From an uncultured Oscillospiraceae bacterium (lineage in GTDB: Bacteria > Bacillota > Clostridia > Oscillospirales > Oscillospiraceae), in assembly GCA_934515035.1 (NCBI GenBank), contig CAKSXP010000119.1:1-6079 (forward strand): a stretch of DNA of 6,079 nucleotides, in the 5' to 3' direction. The translations under genes and the position numbers were made by a program. Each line of letters starts with the position of its first letter. Positions within the stretch are counted from its first letter, which is position 1. A model generated the notes under the pieces. It did no database searches. It was not told the DNA's origin and worked only from the letters and a program-made list of their open reading frames with translations. Below are positions 1 to 5,794 of this stretch, one piece after another.

Positions 1-308
1 GGGCAACTCTTGCCGACGCCATTCTGATGGCAGAGGACGCCGCTTCCGGCTGGGTCCTGGATGAGCTCGAGGACGGCAATGTTCCTCCCGCTCCCGGCTC
101 CGTCGACTCTCTCGATGTCGCGCCCGGCGGGTTTGTCAATTTTCTTGTCCTTGATATGGATTCCTATGCGGAGAAATACGGCGATAAGGCCGTTCGCAAG
201 AATCTCACCATTCCCGCATGGCTCAATACATTCGCGGAAAAGCAGAAGATCAATTTCTCGCAGGTGCTCACAGACGCGCTCACCGAACTGTATCAAAAGG
301 CCCGCTGA
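1..308 (+). CDS. hicB: HicB-family antitoxin, 3' part (5' end outside window)
   Basis: This is the C-terminal 101 residues of a type II toxin-antitoxin antitoxin. The open frame runs from base 3 with no stop before TGA at 306-308. The ATG at 27 is probably internal, because the residues before it (ATLADAIL) fit the HicB 'tleeAi..AedA' helix. HicB proteins pair a partly degraded RNase-H-like N-terminal domain, which blocks the HicA mRNA interferase, with a C-terminal DNA-binding domain that represses the operon. Visible here are the end of the first domain (AEDAASGWVLDELEDG), a Pro-rich linker, FVNFLVLDMDSY, and the conserved C-terminal stretch VRKNLTIPAWLN...INFSQVLTDAL, which looks like a ribbon-helix-helix domain. 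Roughly 35-45 N-terminal residues should lie off the left edge; hicA usually sits just upstream, also off the edge. GC content resembles the neighbouring phage genes. A strong terminator follows at once. The family call is firm; toxin pairing is inferred. Confidence 0.88.
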   Translation, partial: ATLADAILMAEDAASGWVLDELEDGNVPPAPGSVDSLDVAPGGFVNFLVLDMDSYAEKYGDKAVRKNLTIPAWLNTFAEKQKINFSQVLTDALTELYQKAR

Positions 309-319
309 CCTTTCCCCTC

Positions 320-352
320 GCTGCCCCCTTAATAAAAGGGGGCGGCTTTTTT
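320..352 (+). terminator. Rho-independent terminator after hicB
   Basis: Bases 320-330 (GCTGCCCCCTT) pair with 336-346 (AAGGGGGCGGC). They form an 11-bp stem with a single G-U wobble and a 5-nt AATAA loop, followed immediately by TTTTTT at 347-352. It begins 11 nt after the hicB stop, so it should end hicB transcription. Read on the opposite strand, the stem is followed by GAGGGGAAAG with no U-run. It therefore should not efficiently stop the convergent phage operon. Confidence 0.88.
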
Positions 353-358
353 GTTCCC

Positions 359-2296
359 TCAGCCTATCGCAAGATAGTAATAGGTATAGCCTTCGCTGTT
401 GCACTGGCCGCTGTCACTTTCCGTGTCATACCAATAAAAGGTTTTGCCGTCTTCGCTCTTTTTCCCTTTTATCGTGTTGAATGTGGAATAGCTGTTGCCC
501 TTCAGAAATCCCGTCCGCGCGCTGTATGTCGTGGATAGAGCATCCGCGGTCATGACTGTGCTCAAGGCTTGTGAACTGCCTGTTGAACCGCCAAACAGGG
601 GTTGCCAGCCAACATTAGGCTCCAAATAGCCGAGCATTATAACTATCTTCGGCTCAAAGTCGAAAGTCAGGCTGCACGGGTTGTCTGCGCCGTATGTGCC
701 GGTTCCGGTGTATGTCCCGCTGGCGATCTTCGCAAAGCCCGTCACGGCAGAACTGACGTCCGCCGCCCATGCGCCGTTCACAACGCGCAGAAACTTTCCG
801 TTGTCGTCGGCTGTGACGTCCGGCAGGTCCGCAGGCATATCCGCCGCCGCCCATTGCGTGGGTGCGCCGTTGCCGTCCACGGACGCTATCTTTGCGATCT
901 GCCCGACCGCTGCTCCGGTGATGTTCATCTGCTGCACAAGCGGCACTGCGGCCTGAAACGCTGCAAAGTTTACAAGATCAGCAGGACTGCCGGGAGAAGT
1001 GAGGTTTTCGGGCGTTACGACGCCCAGCAGCGTCCACGACGCCGGTTTACCGTTCGAGCCAACGCTGCCTACGCTCGGGACCATTCCGGCGCTCGCCGAG
1101 CTGAGCCCGAGCGCAAGGTCGACTCTGTTTATGCCCTCCAAGGTGCCTTTCATGAGGTTGCCCGTACCTTCCCAGATCGCGCCTCCGGCATCGAAAACCG
1201 AAAAGTCCCTCTTTCCATAGGTTACGCCGCCGCAGACGATAAACGCGGGGAATGTCATGCCGGTGGGCGCGCTGACGCTGCCGCTGCTGGCGCCATCTGC
1301 GACCACGCCGGTTCCGCCGTAGGTGAGTATCGCGAACAGGTCGTTTGCATGGGAGCTCTCATTATTCCAGTAATAGACCGTTTTCCCCTTCAGCGCGCTT
1401 ATGTTGTCACAGGCCGCGGCCTTCTGATCATCGGTCAGCAACTGCGCCTCGTCATAGCGGACGGCTCCCTCGCCGTCCCAGCCGCTTTTATCGTCAACGT
1501 ATTTTTTTGTCGCAACCTGCATATCTTCGGTTGGAGCTGCTGACATCAGAAATTGAGAACTGCTGAAAGAGCCCTCCGTAAGTGAGGATTGAAGTATCAT
1601 CGGGCAGTAATAAGAGCCGTACTGAGAGTAGGTGTCAGTTTCGGGATAGTAATATGCGGTGGTCATATACCCGGTGTACCGTCCGCTTACGACTTCTTTA
1701 GTCCCCGTAACCTGCACTTTTCCCCCGCTCGTTGCCCGTGTAATTTTTATACGTGCGTCATCTGAATACGCTTCAAAGCTTTCGGAAAGCAAATCCAGAT
1801 CGTACAGCTGCGAGAATCGCTTGACAAGCGCGGTGGCCAGCGATGGCTTGGTTGCGAGGGTGCTGCCGGAGAAATCAGTACTGAGCACAAGTCCATACAA
1901 AGACACGGTTGAATCGTCGGCATCGGCCGGCTGTGGCGATAACCGGCCCTCTTTAATGAAAATGTCTTTCGTTTTCGTTTGCCCGATGAAGGTATATGTA
2001 TACGTTGTCTTGGGCAAAACCACGCCGCCCCACGCATACCCTCCTTCGCCGTCCGCGATGGGAACCTGCCATTTTCCAGCCTCGTCCGCGCTTATGCCGG
2101 TCGCCGGTCCGGGTTCGCCCCTCGGTCCCTGCGGGCCCGTTTCCCCCTGCTCGCCCTTCTCGCCTCGCGGGCCCGTTTCGCCCCTTTCTCCTTTCTCGCC
2201 GCGTTCGCCCTGCGGCCCCGGTATGAGCCTGCTTTCCCCGAGGTCCCCGGTTATGCTCTCCCCGGCGCCGTCGAGTTCAAATTCCAGTGTGTCCAT
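359..2296 (-). CDS. Collagen-like phage tail fibre / receptor-binding protein
   Basis: 645-aa virion fibre, probably trimeric and involved in host-surface recognition. Domains visible: a short acidic N-terminus (1-26), probably for virion attachment; 13 uninterrupted Gly-X-Y triplets (27-65) rich in GEK/GER/GPQ, expected to form a collagen triple helix; a unique region (about 90-250) with many Tyr, Ser and Thr; a typical fibre motif PTEDMQVATKKYVDD (255-269); LTDDQKAAACDNISALK (287-303), another common fibre repeat; a Gly/Ala/Ser-rich shaft (about 325-520) with the related segments SVGSNGKPASW and SVDGNGAPTQW; and a C-terminal beta domain (about 525-645) starting ASGTYTGTGTYG and ending YYYLAIG, a type seen at fibre tips in clostridial prophages. 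The ATG has AGGAGG 7 nt upstream and overlaps the preceding stop (TGATG). It is the last gene of the operon. Base composition varies strongly along the gene. Fibre function is firm by family features; the receptor is unknown. Confidence 0.92.
   Translation of the reverse strand: MDTLEFELDGAGESITGDLGESRLIPGPQGERGEKGERGETGPRGEKGEQGETGPQGPRGEPGPATGISADEAGKWQVPIADGEGGYAWGGVVLPKTTYTYTFIGQTKTKDIFIKEGRLSPQPADADDSTVSLYGLVLSTDFSGSTLATKPSLATALVKRFSQLYDLDLLSESFEAYSDDARIKITRATSGGKVQVTGTKEVVSGRYTGYMTTAYYYPETDTYSQYGSYYCPMILQSSLTEGSFSSSQFLMSAAPTEDMQVATKKYVDDKSGWDGEGAVRYDEAQLLTDDQKAAACDNISALKGKTVYYWNNESSHANDLFAILTYGGTGVVADGASSGSVSAPTGMTFPAFIVCGGVTYGKRDFSVFDAGGAIWEGTGNLMKGTLEGINRVDLALGLSSASAGMVPSVGSVGSNGKPASWTLLGVVTPENLTSPGSPADLVNFAAFQAAVPLVQQMNITGAAVGQIAKIASVDGNGAPTQWAAADMPADLPDVTADDNGKFLRVVNGAWAADVSSAVTGFAKIASGTYTGTGTYGADNPCSLTFDFEPKIVIMLGYLEPNVGWQPLFGGSTGSSQALSTVMTADALSTTYSARTGFLKGNSYSTFNTIKGKKSEDGKTFYWYDTESDSGQCNSEGYTYYYLAIG
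2102..2218 (-). repeat. Collagen-like Gly-X-Y repeat region with 36-bp tandem duplication
   Basis: This encodes residues 27-65 of the 645-aa fibre as 13 perfect triplets: GPQ GER GEK GER GET GPR GEK, then GEQ GET GPQ GPR GEP GPA. Residues 33-44 and 45-56 are a near-duplicate 12-residue block (GEKGERGETGPR and GEKGEQGETGPQ). At the DNA level, units 2165-2200 and 2129-2164 match at about 28 of 36 bases by eye. Lys-Gly-Glu contacts are known to stabilise bacterial collagens that lack hydroxyproline. Confidence 0.93.
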
Positions 2297-2616
2297 CAGA
2301 GCACCTCCTCGCTCAGCGCGTCGGCAACGCTGAATTTTCCCTTTTTCCTCAGTCCGATAACACTGCCGCCGCGGAGCGCAATGCGCAGGTCATATTCATG
2401 CGTGCCGGGGTCGAAGGAAAATGTCTCCTCCTGCGTCAGCGGCAGCAGGAATTTCCCGCTCTCCGCGTCATAGCTCATGTCTCCCGGATACGTCTTGCGA
2501 AGATCTCCTAGCATGAGCTCCAGCGTCTCAATGTCGGCGGCCGCCACGGCCGTGCCGTTCAGCTTTCCCGAAAGGGGCAGTACAAAAGCGTCCCCCTGTT
2601 TGAATGTAAGCGCCAT
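2296..2616 (-). CDS. Small phage structural protein, 106 aa, function unknown
   Basis: This is a 106-residue protein starting MALTFKQGDAF and ending ALSEEVL. I do not recognise a named family with confidence. The pattern of short alternating hydrophobic strands, a central LELMLGDLRKTYPG segment, an acidic TQEETFSFDPGTHEYDLRIAL stretch and a basic GLRKKGKF near the end suggests a compact beta fold. It resembles the Ig-like domains found in baseplate upper or fibre-attachment proteins of Firmicutes phages (BppU N-terminal type). That comparison is an impression, not a match. The ATG at 2616 was chosen over the longer open frame to 3132 because GGGAGG lies 7 nt upstream and it overlaps the previous stop as TGATG. 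It is directly followed by the collagen fibre (TGATG), so it may help attach or fold that fibre. Confidence 0.82.
   Translation of the reverse strand: MALTFKQGDAFVLPLSGKLNGTAVAAADIETLELMLGDLRKTYPGDMSYDAESGKFLLPLTQEETFSFDPGTHEYDLRIALRGGSVIGLRKKGKFSVADALSEEVL
2304..2309 (-). promoter_or_regulatory. Ribosome-binding site of the 645-aa tail fibre
   Basis: A perfect AGGAGG lies 7 nt before the ATG at 2296. It sits inside the last codons of the preceding 106-aa gene. It fixes the fibre start and is the best match to the consensus in the operon. Confidence 0.85.
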
Positions 2617-3104
2617 CACGCCGCCTCCCTGTATGCAAAATAGTTGTAGTTTCCGTCGCGCATGATCGTATATCCGCCAGAGGCCGTCCCGACGTAAACA
2701 TACCCGCGGCGGCTGTCCGGTTTCGTCCCCTTCGCCGCATACACCGTCCCGAGGCGGGACCCGACGCTGTAGCTGTCGGTATACCCCGTGTGCTGCACGG
2801 CCGTCTTTGTAGTCACCGTTATGGTCGTGCCCGACAGAGAGTATTTCGTCAGCGTCGAGCCGCTCGCGGAGTACAGGCTTCCGGATGTCGCGTTCGTCAG
2901 CGTGCCGGAGTTTGCAAACTGCCCCGTGACCGATGAAAAGGTATATGCCGGATATCCGCTTATCCTGTTTCCCCCGATGCTGTCGTCGGGCCCCCACGCG
3001 CCTTCGGAATACCATGTATAAACGCTTATCGTGTTTGTGCAGGCGTATTTCTCCCACCTCACGCCGTTCGAGCCGAGAAGTCCGCCGCGCCGTGAAAGCC
3101 TCAT
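2616..3104 (-). CDS. Tyr/Ser/Thr/Gly-rich phage tail-associated protein, 162 aa, function unknown
   Basis: 162 residues, begins MRLSRRGGLLGSNGVRWEKY and ends NYNYFAYREAA. I do not recognise the family. After a basic N-terminus (R2, R5, R6, R16), the protein is dominated by beta-prone Ser/Thr/Gly/Tyr segments such as GSLYSASGSTLTKYSLSGTT (about 76-94) and RRGYVYVGTASGGYTIMRDG (about 132-151). It has one Cys (C22), and no signal peptide or membrane segment. This composition is usual in phage fibre and receptor-contact proteins, and its position between two tail-fibre genes supports a virion surface role. The ATG at 3104 was chosen because it overlaps the upstream stop as ATGA and has AGGGGG 7 nt before it. 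An open frame extends to 3644, but that part is the shadow of the 257-aa gene. The gene end overlaps the next start (TGATG). Confidence 0.8.
   Translation of the reverse strand: MRLSRRGGLLGSNGVRWEKYACTNTISVYTWYSEGAWGPDDSIGGNRISGYPAYTFSSVTGQFANSGTLTNATSGSLYSASGSTLTKYSLSGTTITVTTKTAVQHTGYTDSYSVGSRLGTVYAAKGTKPDSRRGYVYVGTASGGYTIMRDGNYNYFAYREAA
2624..2630 (-). promoter_or_regulatory. Ribosome-binding site of the 106-aa gene
   Basis: AGGGAGG, 7 nt before the ATG at 2616, overlaps the Arg-Glu codons near the end of the upstream 162-aa gene. It decides the start of the 106-aa protein against the much longer upstream-extended frame. Confidence 0.8.
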
Positions 3105-3874
3105 CCGACCGCCCCCTGTATGCTCCAGACACCGGCGCTCAGCTTTTTGAGCACAACGGAGCTGTATTGCTCTGCGATGCTCTGCGCTTCCTCCGCCGTC
3201 GTGCTGTTTCCGGCAACGGCAAAGGACACGCCTTCCGCCGCTGCGATGGACACCGCGCCGTCGGTTCCGCGGAATATCTCGATCTCCGCGCCCGTGGGAA
3301 GAGCGGCGGTTTCGCCGTCCGGCACTGTCAGCGTCACCGCCGCCGTGCAGTAAAGAAACTTTCCGTTGTCTCCCGCCGCCAGCGTGCGCGATTCCGTAAC
3401 CTCCTCCACCGGGGCGTATTCGTGCTTTTTGGCCAGCAGTGCATCCGTTTCCGTCTCCGTGTAATACCGGCTGTCGTGGTCGTGCGTCAGCGCGGCCTTT
3501 GCCGCCAGTAGCGCGTCCGTCTCCGCCTCCGTGTAATACCGGTCGTCGTGGCTGTGCTCCGCCTCCGCCGTGGCAAAGATGTTCTGCCAGCTGCTGCCGT
3601 CGGCGGAATACTGTATCGCGCCGTTGGAGCCGATGCGCAGCCATTTCAGCTGACCCGTGCCGCCGCTGCGCACGGCGTTCCCGCTCAGCGTCTCGAGCTC
3701 CAGCGCGGCTATGTAGTCTATCAGGGCGTTGAAATCACCCCTGACGCACTCGCGGATAAGGCGGTCGAAAACCGCCTTGTTTTCCGCCGCCGAGCCCGTC
3801 AGCTTGTCCGGCGCGGCGGCAACTCCCTTTGTGCTTATGTCCGTGTCCGTGATCTTGTAATCTGCAAGCGCCAT
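3101..3874 (-). CDS. Phage tail fibre protein with HDxRYYTE repeats, 257 aa
   Basis: Tail-fibre or tail-appendage protein of the virion. The N-terminal about 60 residues (MALADYKITDTDIS...KLTGSAAENKAVFDRLI) are a conserved-looking head that I recall from clostridial prophage fibres, where it presumably docks to the tail. Next is a short beta segment with YSADGSSWQNIF (89-100). Then come two 24-residue-period repeats: HSHDDRYYTEAETDALLAAK (107-126) and HDHDSRYYTETETDALLAKK (131-150). Related H-x-H motifs bind metal ions in phage fibres such as T4 gp37, so metal binding is plausible here but inferred. The C-terminal about 100 residues (ESRTLAAGDNGKFLYC...GVWSIQGAVG) form a beta domain of a type common at fibre ends. 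The DNGKFL motif also occurs in the 645-aa fibre. GGGAGG lies 10 nt before the ATG, overlapping the previous stop region; the spacer to the upstream gene is 15 nt. The 3' end overlaps the 162-aa gene as ATGA. Confidence 0.9.
   Translation of the reverse strand: MALADYKITDTDISTKGVAAAPDKLTGSAAENKAVFDRLIRECVRGDFNALIDYIAALELETLSGNAVRSGGTGQLKWLRIGSNGAIQYSADGSSWQNIFATAEAEHSHDDRYYTEAETDALLAAKAALTHDHDSRYYTETETDALLAKKHEYAPVEEVTESRTLAAGDNGKFLYCTAAVTLTVPDGETAALPTGAEIEIFRGTDGAVSIAAAEGVSFAVAGNSTTAEEAQSIAEQYSSVVLKKLSAGVWSIQGAVG
3112..3117 (-). promoter_or_regulatory. Ribosome-binding site of the 162-aa gene
   Basis: AGGGGG lies 7 nt before the ATG at 3104, inside the 3' end of the 257-aa gene. It is weaker than the other sites in the operon, which fits re-initiation at the ATGA overlap as the main way this gene is translated. 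Confidence 0.6.
3425..3556 (-). repeat. Two-copy 72-bp-period repeat encoding HxHDxRYYTExETDALL
   Basis: Unit 1 at 3497-3556 and unit 2 at 3425-3484 are offset by exactly 72 bases (24 codons). They encode near-identical 20-residue blocks joined by AALT. The shared DNA includes the gtaataccgg string at 3461 and 3533 on the + strand. This is a known style of tail-fibre shaft repeat. Confidence 0.9.
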
Positions 3875-3884
3875 TCTCCGTCCG

Positions 3885-3890
3885 CCTCCC
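3885..3890 (-). promoter_or_regulatory. Ribosome-binding site of the 257-aa fibre
   Basis: GGGAGG, 10 nt before the ATG at 3874, overlaps the last base of the upstream gene's TAG stop. A second GGAG sits only 1 nt from the ATG and is too close to be used. Confidence 0.7.
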
Positions 3891-5791
3891 TATCTCTTTG
3901 CATAGTTGCCGTATACAAAGTGCTTCGTGATGTTGTAAACGCCGAAACCCTCGTTTACCGCCTCGTTTCGTATGAGTATCTGAAGCCGCTTGTATTTTTT
4001 GACCTTTGTGTTGAACATGATCTCCTGCGGCGCGTCGTTCGCGTTGAAGGTAAACCGGGAAAAGTCAATGTCCTCCCAGTCGAATATGTCCATCGTGTCC
4101 GCGGCCGCCTGCCAGTCAACGACGTCCCCCTCCGTCCGGAAGCATATCTGCGCCGACGAGCGCGAATAGGGCTTGATGGTAACGCTGTTGCCCTTTTTTA
4201 TCATGGTCTTGAGCAGCGTGACGTCGCCGTCGTCGTCGGCCTTCGTCGCCCAGACGGCGCGTATGGCCTCGCCGTCGTCGGAATAGCGGCTCATGTCCGC
4301 TCTGTCCGTGTTGAACCGGCATATCCTGCCGTCGAGCGTTCCGAAATACAGCGCCTCTTCCTCGTCCGATATGTGGTTCATCCAGCAGTGCGCGGGCACG
4401 TTTTCCCAGTAAAAGCCCTCGTATACATAGTCGTTCAGCGCGTCGGAGCGATAGCTTTTGTTCTGCTTGCCGTCCAGAATGTAAACGTGACTGTTGACCG
4501 CCAGCAGATACAGTCCCCTGTACTGCACTGCGCAGGCCCTGTCCAGTCCCGGCTCAATGCAGAGCTTCGCGTTTATATAGCTCGACCGGTTCTGGGCAAT
4601 GCGGTCGGAGGATATCGAGCTGCTGGTGATCGTGTGTATGCCTGTGGAGGCAAGAAACAGCGGCTCTCCGCCGAGGCTGGCAAAGCTTCTGCCGGATACG
4701 GCCCCGACTCCCGCGATGCTGGGATAAACGGAGAATACCGCGTTTCCCTCGCTGTCCAGCGTCCCGCTCCGCATGAATATCGTGGAGTCCTGCCCGTTGT
4801 TTTCCTTGACTATCGCCTGATATTCTCCCACTCTGCAATAGCCCTTGACGGCGGCGCCCTCTATCCCTATCGCGGAATAGCCCAGATCGGGCATATAGCC
4901 CGGATCGTCAAAGCCGCTCATCCAGTCGCGGTTCGGAAAGTCCGGGTTCCCGCTCATGCACACCCTGTTTTTCCCGCCGACGCCGAATGTGGTGATGATG
5001 CTGCATTTCTCCGCCTTCGCCGCTTCCCCTGCGATCGTCTTGGGGAATCGGACGGTAACGGTGTCCGCGCTTCCTGCCGCCGGGGCCGGCGGCGCGGTCG
5101 TGAAGGTAACGGTCCCTGCCGTGCGGTCCACCGTAAAATCCGTGCCCTCCGTTTTTGCCTCTCCGTCCACCGTGACGGAAACTGTGCCTTCCGCGTCCAG
5201 CTCCGCGGCGTCAAGGTGATAAACCGTGCTCTTCCCGTCCGCCAGAAAGGAGTTGACGCGGTATCTGGATACGAGGTTAAGATCCTCAAAGCTCTCGCCC
5301 CCGCCGTTTGTCGGGTCCCGGCTTATAACGGTCGTCGGCGCATAGGCATATGTGCTGTCCGCCACCTTTGCCGCCGTCGTGCCGTCGTATACGATGTATT
5401 CGCCCCCGGTCAGTATCCAGAGCCTGCCGCCGAGCGCGGCGGCGTCGGACTGCGCTCCAGAAACGTTTGTCAGCCCGCTCATAAGCTCTGTGGGCGTCCC
5501 GTCCTCTCCAAGGCCTCCGCTGTCCCACCGCAGCAGCTTCGTGCCGCTGTGCGCGATAAAATGGACGCTCCCGCCGTGCACGAGATACCATAGCCCGTGT
5601 ATCTCCGCTCCCGTCGAAAGGAGCGTGCGCCAGCCCGTGCGCTTGACCGGCATGCCGCCCTCGTCCGATATCATGTTCGTGCACATCGGACTTCGGAACG
5701 GCTTGATGAGGCTGGGATCCGTGGAAAAGTCCGCGCCTTTGAATTTTTCGTATACCGAGGTTTCTATATCAACTCCGGAGCGTCTTGCCAC
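3890..5791 (-). CDS. Tail nozzle / stabilisation-like phage structural protein, 633 aa
   Basis: Large beta-rich virion protein. The N-terminus has KPFRSPMCTNMISDEGGMPVKRTGWRTL (30-57). This is a style of entry segment I associate with short-tail nozzle or tail-tube-B/P22 gp10-like 'stabilisation' proteins, followed by repeated strand pairs (HGLWYLVHGG, GGRLWILTGGEYIVYDG, EPLFLASTGIHTI, RGLYLLAVNSHVYILDG, EALYFGTLDGRICRF) that suggest a beta-propeller. Residues about 175-250 look like an inserted Ig-like domain, with SVTVDGEAKTEGTDFTVDRT and GTVTFTTAPP, then a Pro/Ala linker. A conserved-looking GNPDFPNRDWMSGFDDPGYMPD lies at 281-302. The C-terminus (about 520-633) carries a KKGNSVTIK and KYKRLQILIRNE strand region. 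The start is GTG at 5791, supported by AGGGGGG 7 nt upstream and an in-frame TAA two codons before; the next Met is residue 36. It follows the adaptor-like gene by 3 nt and precedes the fibre by 15 nt. A structural role is firm; the precise nozzle identity is inferred. Confidence 0.85.
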   Translation of the reverse strand: MARRSGVDIETSVYEKFKGADFSTDPSLIKPFRSPMCTNMISDEGGMPVKRTGWRTLLSTGAEIHGLWYLVHGGSVHFIAHSGTKLLRWDSGGLGEDGTPTELMSGLTNVSGAQSDAAALGGRLWILTGGEYIVYDGTTAAKVADSTYAYAPTTVISRDPTNGGGESFEDLNLVSRYRVNSFLADGKSTVYHLDAAELDAEGTVSVTVDGEAKTEGTDFTVDRTAGTVTFTTAPPAPAAGSADTVTVRFPKTIAGEAAKAEKCSIITTFGVGGKNRVCMSGNPDFPNRDWMSGFDDPGYMPDLGYSAIGIEGAAVKGYCRVGEYQAIVKENNGQDSTIFMRSGTLDSEGNAVFSVYPSIAGVGAVSGRSFASLGGEPLFLASTGIHTITSSSISSDRIAQNRSSYINAKLCIEPGLDRACAVQYRGLYLLAVNSHVYILDGKQNKSYRSDALNDYVYEGFYWENVPAHCWMNHISDEEEALYFGTLDGRICRFNTDRADMSRYSDDGEAIRAVWATKADDDGDVTLLKTMIKKGNSVTIKPYSRSSAQICFRTEGDVVDWQAAADTMDIFDWEDIDFSRFTFNANDAPQEIMFNTKVKKYKRLQILIRNEAVNEGFGVYNITKHFVYGNYAKR

Positions 5792-5794
5792 GTC

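Noticed and set aside
309..358. Prophage attachment site at the hicB/fibre junction
   Set aside because: The 50 bases are explained by the terminator, and there is no tRNA, integrase or second copy of the sequence in the window.
359..700. Diversity-generating retroelement variable region at the fibre C-terminus
   Set aside because: The C-terminus is Tyr-rich, but I see no template repeat, reverse transcriptase or GC-rich initiation signal in the window, and its ending (YYYLAIG) is a normal fibre-tip ending.
602..1543. 313-codon + strand frame inside the tail-fibre gene
   Set aside because: It has Arg/Ala/Cys-rich composition with no recognisable domain and lies opposite a well-supported fibre gene.
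3101..3104. Programmed frameshift joining the 257-aa and 162-aa proteins
   Set aside because: There is no slippery heptamer at the overlap, and the 162-aa gene has its own ATG and a modest ribosome site. Simple translational coupling is enough.
2296..3132. 278-codon extension of the 106-aa gene
   Set aside because: The extra N-terminal residues are a shadow of the 162-aa gene. The ATG at 2616 has a clear GGGAGG site and a TGATG overlap with the previous stop.
2616..3644. 342-codon extension of the 162-aa gene
   Set aside because: The part before 3104 overlaps the 257-aa fibre in another frame and reads as low-complexity His/Gly/Arg repeats caused by the 72-bp repeat. The ATGA junction and ribosome site support the start at 3104.
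3548..5593. A 681-codon open frame on the + strand opposite the 633-aa gene
   Set aside because: It is fully antisense to a gene with a good ribosome site and coherent beta-rich sequence. The translation is rich in Arg/Val/Ala with no domain, and the high third-position GC of the true gene explains the lack of stops.
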